From the NCBI RefSeq assembly GCF_043099315.1, contig NZ_CP170746.1: a stretch of 64,000 nt of DNA, one strand, 5' to 3'. Shown here one piece after another: positions 16,672 through 25,692 of the stretch (position 1 is the first letter of the stretch; each line of letters opens with the position of its first letter). Source of the stretch: Chlorogloeopsis fritschii (lineage in GTDB: Bacteria; Cyanobacteriota; Cyanobacteriia; Cyanobacteriales; Nostocaceae). The position numbers were made by a program, and so were the translations under genes. Under the pieces are notes generated by a model. That model had not been told where the DNA came from. It saw nothing but the letters and a program-made list of their open reading frames with translations, and made no database searches.

Positions 16672-17520
16672 ATGTACAATCTAGAAGATAGAACCAATAG
16701 CAAAATATTCAGCGTACACTTAGGTTTTATTGCCCTCTGCTTCTTCATCGGTTTAGCAGGATTTGCTTACGTGCTGGCAATATTACCAGGAATTGCGGAG
16801 TCTACAACAGTTCAGCCTCGAACCTGCATTACTGGTGGTTGGAAATTCGGATTGATTATCACCCACGTTTTAACTTTTGGACTGATTCCTTTAGCAATGA
16901 GGATTTTTTACCAAAGTTTAAATAATCTGGGATTTCCAATTAGAACAATTTTTGCTTCTCAGTTAGGTCTAGCTTTTATTATGGTAGCGATCGCCTCAGA
17001 AATTGGCTGGCACGTTACACAGTGTTGGTATTATCAAAATGATTTCACAATGCTGAACTTCATGTTTTATTTTTTCTTGATTTCAGCATTTGCTTTGTGG
17101 TCAGATGGATTAATTGAAAAGACTACCGCAATCACTAATTTAATTAACATTATCTTTGCAATTAGTTTGTTAGTTGTTTCCATTTTGTACCCTTTAGGTT
17201 ATCAAGAAAACAACGATAACTTTAAAGTTCCTATCTATATTGCGCTGACTTTAGTTTTTAGCGTATTAACTTATCGCGGTTATAAGGTTCTCCAGAATTG
17301 GAAAATTATGCTTGTGCCATTTTTTTCAGTAGGAGTTAACTTAAGCTTTGTCTTTCTGCTAGATAAGTTTGGTGGCAATCCTTATACTAATCCTCAAATA
17401 CTTTTCAATGCTTTATTTCATATCCTCCATGACTTATTAGGAACAGAAGCAGGAGTAGCTATATTTACTTGGCTAATTTACATGAAAGGTATTACTCCAC
17501 AAAATATCAAAGAAAATTAG
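16672..17520 (+). CDS. Multi-pass membrane protein, possibly CREST-like
   Basis: 282 residues, about seven or eight hydrophobic helices. I do not recognise a named family. Two polar spots inside helices stand out: EIGWH (ExxxH) near residue 110 followed by a downstream Asp, and NALFHILHDLLGTE near residue 250. They recall the membrane-embedded Ser/His/Asp/His sites of the CREST superfamily (alkaline ceramidase, PAQR/HlyIII), whose last motif reads HALWHIL; here the first His would be Asn. The match is by eye and weak. The gene is followed closely by a membrane-anchored lipase-like gene, which makes a lipid role plausible. Confidence 0.7.
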   Translation: MYNLEDRTNSKIFSVHLGFIALCFFIGLAGFAYVLAILPGIAESTTVQPRTCITGGWKFGLIITHVLTFGLIPLAMRIFYQSLNNLGFPIRTIFASQLGLAFIMVAIASEIGWHVTQCWYYQNDFTMLNFMFYFFLISAFALWSDGLIEKTTAITNLINIIFAISLLVVSILYPLGYQENNDNFKVPIYIALTLVFSVLTYRGYKVLQNWKIMLVPFFSVGVNLSFVFLLDKFGGNPYTNPQILFNALFHILHDLLGTEAGVAIFTWLIYMKGITPQNIKEN

Positions 17521-17606
17521 TCATACACAAATCAGAACAGTTCAAATCTTCATCAAAATTTTTTGATAGCCTTAAACTCCTTAATTTCATGTTGGAGAAT
17601 AGATTT

Positions 17607-19031
17607 ATGGGAAATAATACAAGTAGTAATCTACCTGAGATTTGGCATTATGAGCAAAAAGACGGTTATAAAATATATCAGTCTGGCAGTCATGTAAAAG
17701 CTAACTTTATCCGAGTTTTTGTACCTGACAATCCTTATTTTAATAAACAAGGTAAACTAAAGCTTATTACTTATTTACACGGTTTTGCTTTATGTATGCC
17801 CCAATTCTATGAAGCTCATTTAGAAGTATTGGCTAAAAGGGGCTATTACATTTTCTTTCTAGATTTTCAAAAAAGTGAATATCCAAATAGCAGGGTAGCT
17901 GAAAAAACGCAGAAAGCCAACGTAGAAAAGCCTCATTTTTCACTTTGGGTTTCTAGGGCTTTAAAAATTGCGACTAATAAAAGTTCAAAATTCAATAAAT
18001 TTCAACCCGAAAGCTTGTTTAGCAGCCTAGAAGAACAGACATCGCAAGAAATTCCTACTATTCAAGGAAATCTAGACGAACCTAAGCGATTTAACTACCT
18101 TCGTACTTCCTTAGCTGTAGCGACGATTATCCTTATCGTGAAACTTATTTACACTTGGTTCAATGATACCTATGGCAAGAATCTAATCCACTTAATTTCT
18201 ACTGTCGGTTTCAGTCTTGCACATCAACCTTCAGAGTGGATAAAAAATGCGATCGCTTTAACCGAGCAATCTTGGCAACACCTGTGCAAAGTTAATCCCC
18301 AACTCGCTCAACAAGAGTTTGATTTCTATGTATTTGGTCATTCTCTGGGAGGATTGTTAGCGTTAAGTTGGCCTATTTATATCACCGATGAAAACCAAAA
18401 AAAGTTTTTTCCCCAACAAATTATCACTGCCGATCCAGCACCAAGCACGGAGATGGGGATTCCTCGAATCGCCATCTGGATTCTAAAACTGTTTCGCTCT
18501 CCGTTTGCAACAGCACCAATCAATATCAGTGACATCGGTAGTCAGTTAAATATCCCGATTGGGATTATGCACGGAGCAGATGACGATATTGTTAAGCCCC
18601 AGTCTTGGGTAAAAACATCATACTGGCAACCACTATCTAACTTTGACTATATCGCTAGTCAAGAGAAAAAAATCTATTTTTCGCTTTCCAATCAACAGCA
18701 TCACCCTCCTTTAATTGCCTTTCATAACCAAGCAGTAACAGACACCACCTATTACGACGATGCTTTATTTGAAAATTTTGGTGGTGTTAAAAAAGGGCCA
18801 AATGATTATAATAACCAATACGTTTGGCCTGGTCTAAGTCTAGTCGTTGAAGATCAAGTAAGAGTTGATCGATTGCTTGGTAACTTTCCTTTACAAACGG
18901 TGCAAGTCACAGATATTTTGCCAGATCAAGGTGGGGATTTTAAATCCATTATCACCGTCATCTTGGCTGTATCAGTTGTGTTGGCTTTAGGCTACTGGTT
19001 GCGCTTTGGGAGTTTTTTAACCAGTAATTAG
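17607..19031 (+). CDS. Membrane-anchored alpha/beta hydrolase (lipase-like)
   Basis: 474 residues from ATG 17607, which has GGAGAA at 17593-17598 before it; in-frame starts at 17589 (ATG) and 17469 (TTG, overlapping the previous gene) exist. The domain opens with LITYLHGFALCMPQFYEAHLEVLAKRGY, the nucleophile elbow is FGHSLGGLLAL, and GIMHGADDDIVKPQSW carries the likely acid Asp. His candidates lie in NQQHHPPLIAFHNQ. An internal hydrophobic helix (around residue 170) and a C-terminal helix (SIITVILAVSVVLALGYW) suggest membrane attachment. The long insert between the first strand and the elbow is unusual. It probably forms a unit with the preceding membrane protein. Confidence 0.78.
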   Translation: MGNNTSSNLPEIWHYEQKDGYKIYQSGSHVKANFIRVFVPDNPYFNKQGKLKLITYLHGFALCMPQFYEAHLEVLAKRGYYIFFLDFQKSEYPNSRVAEKTQKANVEKPHFSLWVSRALKIATNKSSKFNKFQPESLFSSLEEQTSQEIPTIQGNLDEPKRFNYLRTSLAVATIILIVKLIYTWFNDTYGKNLIHLISTVGFSLAHQPSEWIKNAIALTEQSWQHLCKVNPQLAQQEFDFYVFGHSLGGLLALSWPIYITDENQKKFFPQQIITADPAPSTEMGIPRIAIWILKLFRSPFATAPINISDIGSQLNIPIGIMHGADDDIVKPQSWVKTSYWQPLSNFDYIASQEKKIYFSLSNQQHHPPLIAFHNQAVTDTTYYDDALFENFGGVKKGPNDYNNQYVWPGLSLVVEDQVRVDRLLGNFPLQTVQVTDILPDQGGDFKSIITVILAVSVVLALGYWLRFGSFLTSN

Positions 19032-19053
19032 AACTGATACGATGAGTCATGCA

Positions 19054-19079
19054 TTTAGGAAAGCGATCGCTTTTCTAAA
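19054..19079. terminator. Bidirectional hairpin centred on a HIP1 site
   Basis: TTTAGGAAAGC and GCTTTTCTAAA pair over 11 positions (one G-T) around the GATC of GCGATCGC, giving a stem with almost no loop in DNA. It lies between the converging stops of the lipase-like gene and the small minus-strand gene. Confidence 0.4.
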
Positions 19080-19314
19080 GGTTAGAGCCGCTCATCTCAT
19101 GTAACTTTCCATCCAGATTAAGTACATGAAACTCTTGTGTAGTTAGTGATACCACAATATCTTCCAAATCCACCCGGATCAGCCAACGCTGACTAGATTG
19201 GCATTCTTGCCCACATACGACTCCTAGCTTTCCTGCTACGTATCCTGGATGTAGAATCAGCACCTTGTTGCCTAATTGAAAATTGTTGATGCTACCCTGT
19301 TTTTGATTAATCAT
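19075..19314 (-). CDS. Small SH3/KOW-like protein
   Basis: 79 residues. The core, GNKVLILHPGYVAGKLGVVCGQE, has the pattern of a KOW/SH3-like barrel (strand, turn with Gly-Lys-Gly), and is followed by three more short strands. Such small domains bind RNA or proteins in other contexts; no role is known here. ATG 19314 is the only reasonable start. Convergent with the lipase-like gene. Confidence 0.65.
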   Translation of the reverse strand: MINQKQGSINNFQLGNKVLILHPGYVAGKLGVVCGQECQSSQRWLIRVDLEDIVVSLTTQEFHVLNLDGKLHEMSGSNL

Positions 19315-19741
19315 TGCAAATTACTACAAGAAATCTACTGATTTGTTGTAGTTTAACCCTGTGTACAGGTTAAGACAAGTTAAAAAGTCACAATTAGTTT
19401 AGGAAAATACTTAGTTAGGTAGTTGAGGATAAATTGCAGATCTGAAGAATTAAGTAGAAATAACTAACAAAAATTTGATAGTTGAAAGTATTTTTCTGTG
19501 AATGGAATTAATGCCAAGGGGTAATTCACAGCGCTTTTCTAATGAACAGTAAATGTAGTTCTGGGATTTGCTATTTAAAATTTTGGGCGAGTGCCTTATC
19601 AGCAGGCTTCACACTTCTTTATCTTTGCACCGCCTAGCTAGTAATTGCCACACAAGGTTTTGCCGTAACCTGTTATTGAGGGGATTGGTAGCGGAGGCGA
19701 TCGCTTCTCTAGCATAAGTTAACAAAGGCAGGTATCATTAC
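19315..19741. other. 427-bp spacer upstream of hemJ
   Basis: AT-rich left half, more balanced right half with a HIP1 site near 19698. No ORF with protein-like content, no RNA gene seen. Holds the divergent promoters of the small SH3-like gene and hemJ. Confidence 0.45.
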
Positions 19742-20326
19742 ATGGCTTATTCCTGGTTTAAAGCATTTCATATCATCGGCGTTGTCGTTTGGTTTGCCGG
19801 ATTATTTTATCTAGTACGTCTTTTCATCTATCACATAGAAGCCAATCAAGAACCAGAACCAGCCAAGACAATACTCAAAAATCAGTATCAAATCATGGAA
19901 AAACGCCTCTACAATATCATCACCACTCCGGGAATGTTGGTGACAGTGGCGTGTGCTATTGGCTTGCTGGTAACAGTACCAGACTATTTAAAACAGGGTT
20001 GGTTGCACTTCAAACTTGGATTTGTAGCGCTTTTACTTGTTTATCATCATTACTGCAGTCGTTTGATGAAACAGTTGGCAGAAGACAGATGTAAATGGAC
20101 TAGCAAACAAATGCGTGCTATGAATGAAGCTCCGACTCTGCTGCTAGTGGTAATTGTCATGCTAGCGGTGTTCAAGAATAATTTGCCTACAGATCTGACA
20201 GTCTGGGTAATTTTTGGCTTGATTATTTTGATGGCTGTGACTATTCAGCTATATGCCAGAAAGCGCAGACTCGACAAAGAGAAGGAACTGGCACAAATCA
20301 CACAAGTTCCTCAAGAACAAGCTTAG
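19742..20326 (+). CDS. hemJ: Protoporphyrinogen IX oxidase HemJ
   Basis: 194 residues, four or five membrane helices. The HemJ N-terminal signature WFKAFHIIGVVVWFAGLFYLVRLFIYH is present with conserved His10, and TTPGMLVTVACAIGL, KLGFVALLLVYHHYC and MRAMNEAPTLLLVVIV follow. It oxidises protoporphyrinogen IX to protoporphyrin IX in haem and chlorophyll synthesis and is the form used by most cyanobacteria. Length agrees with the family. The C-terminal tail is charged. It stands alone on the plus strand. Confidence 0.93.
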   Translation: MAYSWFKAFHIIGVVVWFAGLFYLVRLFIYHIEANQEPEPAKTILKNQYQIMEKRLYNIITTPGMLVTVACAIGLLVTVPDYLKQGWLHFKLGFVALLLVYHHYCSRLMKQLAEDRCKWTSKQMRAMNEAPTLLLVVIVMLAVFKNNLPTDLTVWVIFGLIILMAVTIQLYARKRRLDKEKELAQITQVPQEQA

Positions 20327-20440
20327 TTAATTTTGTCTGAGATGTCTTAGATTAAGAAATGTAAACAAAATATCTTTAACATCTCAGGCACAACTCATCC
20401 AACAAAAATAAAACCATCGATAGCAGTGCGATCGCTCGCC

Positions 20441-21082
20441 ATGCCAACAACTTCTATTAGCCTACGATTAGAACCAGGTCAAAAAGTTACACTACAGCCT
20501 GTTTCCTGGGAAGGGTTGGAAGAAATTCTCGCTGAATTAGGAGAACAGCGCTCATCTCGAATTGCTTATGCTAAAGGAATTCTAGAAATCATGGCTCCAT
20601 TGCCAGAGCATGAACGAGCAAAAGTTTTGCTTGCTGATTTAGTAAAAATCCTGCTGAAAGTTCAGAAACGTTCTTGGGAACCCCTTGGCTCTACGACTTT
20701 GAAGCGAAAGGATATGGCAGCAGGTATTGAGCCAGATGATTGCTTCTACATCCAAAACTATAAAGCTGTAATAGGTAAGAATCGATTGGATTTGACTGTA
20801 AATCCACCACCTGACTTAGCCCTAGAAACCGATGTTACCTCGAAAACGGAACTAGATGCTTATGAAGTTTTGGGAGTACCAGAGCTATGGATTTACGAAG
20901 GTGAGAACTTAAGAATTAATGTATTGCGAGAAGGCAAGTATATTGAGTCGCAAACAAGCCCTACAGTTGAAAATGTAGCTGTTGTAGAAATTATCCCGCG
21001 ATTTATGAAGCGTGCTCAAGAAGTCGGAGTTAGTCAGGCTCTGGAGGAGTTTGAAGTATTCATCAAAGCTGAAAACCGCTAA
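20441..21082 (+). CDS. Uma2-family (DUF820) putative restriction endonuclease-fold protein
   Basis: 213 residues from ATG 20441, just after a HIP1 site; an in-frame GTG at 20426 adds five residues. The family pattern is present: Trp-Glu-rich start (PVSWEGLEEILAELGE), MAPLPEHERAK, EPDDCFYI and PPPDLALETDVTSKTELDAYEVLGVPELWIYE, which carries the PD-(D/E)XK-like acidic residues. Uma2 proteins are very numerous in cyanobacteria and their function is not established. No neighbouring defence genes are seen. Confidence 0.9.
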   Translation: MPTTSISLRLEPGQKVTLQPVSWEGLEEILAELGEQRSSRIAYAKGILEIMAPLPEHERAKVLLADLVKILLKVQKRSWEPLGSTTLKRKDMAAGIEPDDCFYIQNYKAVIGKNRLDLTVNPPPDLALETDVTSKTELDAYEVLGVPELWIYEGENLRINVLREGKYIESQTSPTVENVAVVEIIPRFMKRAQEVGVSQALEEFEVFIKAENR

Positions 21083-21150
21083 AATACATCCTTGCTAAAA
21101 AGCCTGATATATAAGGAAGTTGTTCTCCCCAACCCATGCTAAGGCAATAT

Positions 21151-21159
21151 CAAAGGAGG
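21151..21159 (+). promoter_or_regulatory. Strong Shine-Dalgarno
   Basis: AAAGGAGGT is almost fully complementary to the 16S rRNA tail and lies 6 bases before the ATG at 21166. Such a strong site is rare among the other genes of this window. Confidence 0.75.
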
Positions 21160-21165
21160 TAAAGA

Positions 21166-22029
21166 ATGCCAAAAGATTCATTATTTACCAACCGGATAGC
21201 AGTGCTGGCGACGATGCACCAAAAAGAAAAAGTTATTGCCCCAATTTTAGAAGCAGAATTAGGCATTAAGGTTATCGTACCTCAAGATTTTAATACTGAT
21301 GCTTTCGGTACTTTTACTAGAGAAATTAAACGTCCAGGTAATCAAATTGAAGCTGCCAGATTGAAAGCTCAAAAAGCATTAGAATTAACTGGTGAGACTC
21401 TAGCTATATCCAGCGAAGGAAGTTTTGCGCCTCATCCTGATATACCTTTTATTTCTAGTAATAGAGAAATTGTCATTCTCTTAGATAAAAACCAAAATTT
21501 AGAAATAATTGGAGAAGAATTTTCTACAGAAACTAATCATAATCATATAGTTGTAGAGAATAGCGAACAGGCATTGAAATTTGCTAAAAAAGTTGGCTTT
21601 CCTGAACATGGTTTGGTAGTTATGCTCAGAGAGTTACCTCAAAATAATAATGAAGTTATTAAAGGAATAGTTTCAGAAGAAAAACTTATAGAAGCGGTGA
21701 ATTTTATGATTAAAAATTCACCGACAGGAAAAATACACCTGGAAACAGATATGCGGGCGATGTATAACCCTACACGGATGAAAAATATCGCTAAAGCTAC
21801 CCAAAACTTAGTGAGTAAAATAAACAGCCGTTGCCCAAAATGTTCTACGCCTGGTTTTGAAATCACTAAAAGAATTCAGGGATTACCTTGTGCGCTCTGC
21901 TATACGCCCACTTCCTTGACTCTTGCTGTTATTCATCAATGTCAAAAATGTGGATTTAGTCAAGAAAAAACATTTCCAAATGGCATTGAATATGCCGATC
22001 CAGCACAATGTATGTACTGCAATCCGTAA
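21166..22029 (+). CDS. Conserved protein with C-terminal zinc-ribbon pairs (DUF6671-like)
   Basis: 287 residues. The first ~200 residues form an alpha/beta domain with GTFTREIKRPGNQIEAARLKAQKAL and ISSEGSFAPHPDIPFISSNRE stretches. The last 65 hold four CxxC pairs (C223/C226, C242/C245, C259/C262, C282/C285), enough for two zinc sites. I believe this is the DUF6671 type, from memory of the pattern; no reaction is known. It has one of the best ribosome binding sites in the window, so it is probably well translated. Confidence 0.72.
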   Translation: MPKDSLFTNRIAVLATMHQKEKVIAPILEAELGIKVIVPQDFNTDAFGTFTREIKRPGNQIEAARLKAQKALELTGETLAISSEGSFAPHPDIPFISSNREIVILLDKNQNLEIIGEEFSTETNHNHIVVENSEQALKFAKKVGFPEHGLVVMLRELPQNNNEVIKGIVSEEKLIEAVNFMIKNSPTGKIHLETDMRAMYNPTRMKNIAKATQNLVSKINSRCPKCSTPGFEITKRIQGLPCALCYTPTSLTLAVIHQCQKCGFSQEKTFPNGIEYADPAQCMYCNP

Positions 22030-22073
22030 TATTGTTTTATTTTAGCTGTGCCAGTAGTAGCCTTCAAGAACGA

Positions 22074-22102
22074 GTAACGCACCTTTAAATAAGGTGCGTT
22101 AC
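22074..22102. terminator. Bidirectional terminator-like hairpin
   Basis: GTAACGCACCTT (22074-22085) pairs perfectly with AAGGTGCGTTAC (22091-22102), loop TAAAT. It sits between the converging stops at 22029 and 22149. A stable 12-bp stem, but no long T-run follows on either side. Confidence 0.6.
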
Positions 22103-22148
22103 GACTGTTCTCTCTGCCAGTTCCTTGCTTGTGCTTTGTGGAAGCAGT

Positions 22149-22385
22149 TTAGAAGTGATTAAGATTAATTCCAGCTTCTTTTGCCATTGCTTGTAAGCCT
22201 TTAGTTTCCAAAGTTTTGATGGCTTTGGTAGAAAGCTTAAGTCTTACCCAGCGATTACCTTCAGGCCACCAAACGCGCTTACTTTGCAGATTCGCATATT
22301 GAAGGCGCTTGGTGCGACGGTGAGAGTGGGAAATTGCAAAGGCATTATTAGCCTTTTTGCCAGTTAGTTGACAGCGACGAGACAT
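22149..22385 (-). CDS. rpmB: 50S ribosomal protein L28
   Basis: 78 residues, the usual length. It opens with MSRRCQLTGKKANNAFAISHSHRRTKR, followed by NLQSKRVWWPEGNRWVRLKLSTKAIKTLETKG, the L28 signature. The ATG at 22385 is chosen; an in-frame upstream start at 22445 would add 20 residues not found in L28. Part of the large ribosomal subunit. It stands upstream of, but separated by a repeat-rich spacer from, htpG on the other side. Confidence 0.95.
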   Translation of the reverse strand: MSRRCQLTGKKANNAFAISHSHRRTKRLQYANLQSKRVWWPEGNRWVRLKLSTKAIKTLETKGLQAMAKEAGINLNHF

Positions 22386-22458
22386 TGCTTGAATCTCCAA
22401 TTTATTTTGACCACGATCTTCTATTTTATTCACATCTTGTGTCAATCGTGTAAAGGTA

Positions 22459-22578
22459 CTAGGGATTAGGGACTAGGGGCTAGGGGCTAGAGGCTAGAAA
22501 ATTAAAAATGCAACCGAGCAAAATTTTTAATTGATCTGTCCCCGTGTCCTCTTATTCCCAATCACCAATCTCCAGTAC
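22459..22578. repeat. STRR-flanked AT-core repeat, copy 1
   Basis: G-rich heptamers (GGGACTA, GGGGCTA) lead into an AT-rich core, then C-rich sequence. Bases 22475-22527 are identical, in reverse orientation, to 33430-33482 (53 bp by eye). It fills the gap between the rpmB start and the htpG stop. Confidence 0.85.
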
Positions 22579-22580
22579 CC

Positions 22581-24566
22581 TTATCTAGTCGCTTTTTCTG
22601 TCAACTGAGTGAGTACTTCGTTAGAACGCTCAACGAAGGCTTTCATTCCCTCAGCATCAAATCCTTTTTGAGACATCAATGCCAAATCGTAGATGTGATG
22701 GCAAATCATATTGACTAAGGCAGTTGTAGGCGATTCTCCATCTCCTTGAATAATACTGCCTTGACTGAGATTTGCTAGATTTTGAATCAGTGGATGAGCA
22801 GTATTTACTAGTAAAATATGGTCTTCAGGAAACTCGGCTGCTTGCTGCTGCATTAAAGCATTCATTTCCCGCAGGCGACGTAAAATTTCTGGTAGTAATA
22901 CCATCGCTGGCGGTGTTCCTTGCGGATCGTCAGATTTTAGGGCTTCGGTGCGGATATTAACCTTGGGTTTGTTGAGAGCCTTCTCGAATAGCTCTTTGAT
23001 AACTTCGCTGCGGGTTTTATTTGTTTTAGGATCGACAATTTCTCCAGCTTTGTCTTTATCCAACAGGGTTTGATCCAAATCGGAGTCTACCCGCGTAAAT
23101 TTAACATCTGTGTATTCCCGCTCTAAAAAGTTGATAAAGTGGGTGTCGATGAAGGAGTCCATAAATAGGACTTCCAAACCTTGTTTTTTATGTAGTTCTA
23201 CGTAAGCTGCTTGTGCGCTTTCATCAGTACAGTAAAAAACACGGTTTTGATGGCGTTCTTTGTTGCGCTCTAAATACTCTTTGAGAGTTGTGTATTGATA
23301 TTTGAGATTTTCTTGTTCCCCAGTTGTGGAAGTGACATCTTGCCAAGCGTCTCCTTGTTCGGATTGAACTTGTACTGCGGGAGTTTCAGAAGCAGTTTGT
23401 TCTGGCTGCTTGGCAGTGGTGCGAAAGATGATGAATTCTTCGATTTGTTTTTTAAATTTCTCATCATTCATGACCCCGAATTTCATAAAAGTGCCGAGAT
23501 CTTTCCACGCGCTGATATACTGTTCGCGGTTATCGCGGTAAAGTTCTTTGAGGCGATCGCCTACTTTTTTGGCGATGTAGTCACCGATTTTGCGAACAGT
23601 GCGATCGGTTTGCAGGGCACTGCGCGATACGTTCAGGGGAATATCACTGCTATCAATCACACCCCGCATGGGTAAAAGAAATTGGGGAATGATTTCTTCA
23701 CAGTGATCGCTAACAAAAACTTGATTGCAGAATAACTTAATTTGCCCTTTAGTTACATCTACATCTGGTCTCAATCTGGGAAAATACAAAATACCATTAA
23801 TGATAAACGGATAATCTGTATTCAGATGCACCCACAGCAGAGGTTCTTCTTGGAAAGGATACAGGTAACGGTAAAATTCTAAATAATCTTCCTGACTCAG
23901 ATTGTTGGGAGACTCGCGCCACGGTGCCTTTTGCCTATTTAAAACCTCGCCATCTAGTTTGATGGGCACTGGCATGAAGTCACAGTAAGTATTGACAAGA
24001 TTCTTAATTCGTGCTGATTCTAAATATTCTAGTTCCTCCTCCATGAGATGAAGAGTAATGGTGGTGCCGCGAGTCGTGCGGGATGATTCTGCCAAGGTGA
24101 ACTCTGGGGAACCATCACAAGTCCAATGAACTGCCTGCGCTCCTTCTTTGTAGGATAAGGTATCGATTTCGACTTGTTTTGCCACCATGAAGGAGGAGTA
24201 AAAACCTAGTCCAAAGTTACCGATTATTGGTTGTTCTGATACATTTTTGTACTTGTGAATAAATTCTTCAGCACTAGAAAAAGCAACTTGATTAATATAT
24301 TTTTTGACTTCATCGGCTGTCATGCCGATGCCATTATCGGTGATAGAGAGAGTCTTTTGATTTTTATCTATGGAAATTTGAATTTCTGGTTCGCCAATAT
24401 CACCAGAATACTCTCCTGCGCGGGATACCATTTTCAGCTTTTGGATCGCATCTACCGCATTAGATATCAATTCCCGCAAGAAAATTTGGTGATCGGAGTA
24501 CAGAGACTTCTTGATAATCGGGAAAATATTTTCAGTATGAATACTGATGGTGCCTTGTTCTATCAT
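22581..24566 (-). CDS. htpG: Molecular chaperone HtpG (bacterial Hsp90)
   Basis: 661 residues. The GHKL ATPase motifs are intact: ELISNAVDAIQKL with the Mg-binding Asn, ITDNGIGMTADEV, GNFGLGFYSSFMVA, and TRGTTITLHL. The middle domain has SALQTDRTVRKIGDYI, and the C-terminal dimerisation part is complete. It helps refold stressed proteins and, in cyanobacteria, stabilises phycobilisome linkers and tetrapyrrole enzymes. No CIRCE-type operator (TTAGCACTC pairs) is visible upstream. It is near clpB, which is on the same strand about 1.1 kb further on. Confidence 0.96.
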   Translation of the reverse strand: MIEQGTISIHTENIFPIIKKSLYSDHQIFLRELISNAVDAIQKLKMVSRAGEYSGDIGEPEIQISIDKNQKTLSITDNGIGMTADEVKKYINQVAFSSAEEFIHKYKNVSEQPIIGNFGLGFYSSFMVAKQVEIDTLSYKEGAQAVHWTCDGSPEFTLAESSRTTRGTTITLHLMEEELEYLESARIKNLVNTYCDFMPVPIKLDGEVLNRQKAPWRESPNNLSQEDYLEFYRYLYPFQEEPLLWVHLNTDYPFIINGILYFPRLRPDVDVTKGQIKLFCNQVFVSDHCEEIIPQFLLPMRGVIDSSDIPLNVSRSALQTDRTVRKIGDYIAKKVGDRLKELYRDNREQYISAWKDLGTFMKFGVMNDEKFKKQIEEFIIFRTTAKQPEQTASETPAVQVQSEQGDAWQDVTSTTGEQENLKYQYTTLKEYLERNKERHQNRVFYCTDESAQAAYVELHKKQGLEVLFMDSFIDTHFINFLEREYTDVKFTRVDSDLDQTLLDKDKAGEIVDPKTNKTRSEVIKELFEKALNKPKVNIRTEALKSDDPQGTPPAMVLLPEILRRLREMNALMQQQAAEFPEDHILLVNTAHPLIQNLANLSQGSIIQGDGESPTTALVNMICHHIYDLALMSQKGFDAEGMKAFVERSNEVLTQLTEKATR

Positions 24567-24856
24567 GACTTGTAATTAAATAAAAGTATCTCAGTGAGAA
24601 TTTTAGCGGTTGTTCTCCAAGACGATCACTCATTTTAAGTCAGGGATAACTGCATATTGTAGATTCGGTTTTCCCTACCCTCTACAAATACAGGGCTGAA
24701 TTTCGCCTAAAATCGGTTATACCTTTTGAGATTTTGGATTTTAAATTGGTCGTTTGGAAAGCTCCAAATGTTTCAAGGCTTTCAAGCTTCCTATATTTTT
24801 ACAAATATTAATTATTTACTGAATTATGATAATTGATTTTCTACTAAAAAATTACT

Positions 24857-25585
24857 ATGAGTAAACTAGCTAATCATACTTTGTACAAAGAAATTAAAAA
24901 ACTCTATTATTCGTTAATAAATCATGACTATGATTTACCCATCATACTTAATTTCTGTAACAAATATTCCCACAATAACCACAAAGAATACCGAATCTTA
25001 GATGTTGGTTGTGGATATGGTAGAAAAATAAGTTTACTTCAGCAAACTGGTTACAAAGTTTTAGGTGTAGATATAAATTCCCAACTTATTGAAATTAATC
25101 AAAATCAAGGTCTTAATTGTGTAACTGTAGAAGACTTTGTTCATACGAATGAATCCCAGTTTGATATTATTTTAATGTCTCATATTATTGAGCATTTTAG
25201 TCCATCTGATTTAAAAGATTTTATGGACGGATATCTTGATAGACTCAAATCAGGAGGTTATTTAATAATTGCAACTCCATTATTTACTAATTATTTTTAT
25301 GATGATTTTGACCATGTTAAGCCATATTCACCTCTCTCTATCATGATGGTATTTGGTAAACAAGCGTCTCAAGTTCAATATTATTCTCGCAACAAACTAC
25401 ATTTAATAGATCTCAAATATCGGAAACGCCATTATAGATCTACATATGTGAGAGGAAAATATTTGAAAAGTACCACTACCAGATTTTACCAATTTGTAGA
25501 ATTAATCAATTCATTACTATTTCATATTTCCTTAGGTTTTTTTGGTAAAAAAGATGGGTGGGTAGGAGTTTTTAAAAAAGTTTAA
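24857..25585 (+). CDS. Class I SAM-dependent methyltransferase
   Basis: 242 residues. The SAM motif I is ILDVGCGYGRKISLLQQ, motif II carries VLGVDIN with the acidic ribose-binding Asp, and FDIILMSHIIEHF and LKSGGYLIIATPL follow, as in the Methyltransf_11/25 group. The substrate is unknown. Codon use is more AT-rich than in the chaperone neighbours, which may indicate a gene of different origin. A clear terminator follows at 25635. It sits between two chaperone genes on the opposite strand. Confidence 0.87.
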   Translation: MSKLANHTLYKEIKKLYYSLINHDYDLPIILNFCNKYSHNNHKEYRILDVGCGYGRKISLLQQTGYKVLGVDINSQLIEINQNQGLNCVTVEDFVHTNESQFDIILMSHIIEHFSPSDLKDFMDGYLDRLKSGGYLIIATPLFTNYFYDDFDHVKPYSPLSIMMVFGKQASQVQYYSRNKLHLIDLKYRKRHYRSTYVRGKYLKSTTTRFYQFVELINSLLFHISLGFFGKKDGWVGVFKKV

Positions 25586-25634
25586 AAATCACAATTGACT
25601 TTCAAAAATTTTCTTAGATCTAGCAGTAGAGAAA

Positions 25635-25680
25635 TGAGGGCAGAAGGAATATTTAAAATATATTATTGCCCTCAATTTTT
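25635..25680 (+). terminator. Rho-independent terminator after the methyltransferase
   Basis: TGAGGGCA (25635-25642) pairs with TGCCCTCA (25667-25674) and is followed by ATTTTT. The loop contains a short AT palindrome. It would also give a stem on the minus strand for clpB, which ends at 25693. Confidence 0.7.
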
Positions 25681-25692
25681 ATATCTCTAACA

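Noticed and set aside
20441..22029. Uma2 nuclease and zinc-ribbon protein as a defence pair
   Set aside because: Uma2 genes are scattered everywhere in cyanobacterial genomes; nothing else here points to defence, and the two genes have separate ribosome sites and an 83-bp gap.
24567..24856. Heat-shock CIRCE operator near htpG/clpB
   Set aside because: No TTAGCACTC/GAGTGCTAA pair was found upstream of either gene.
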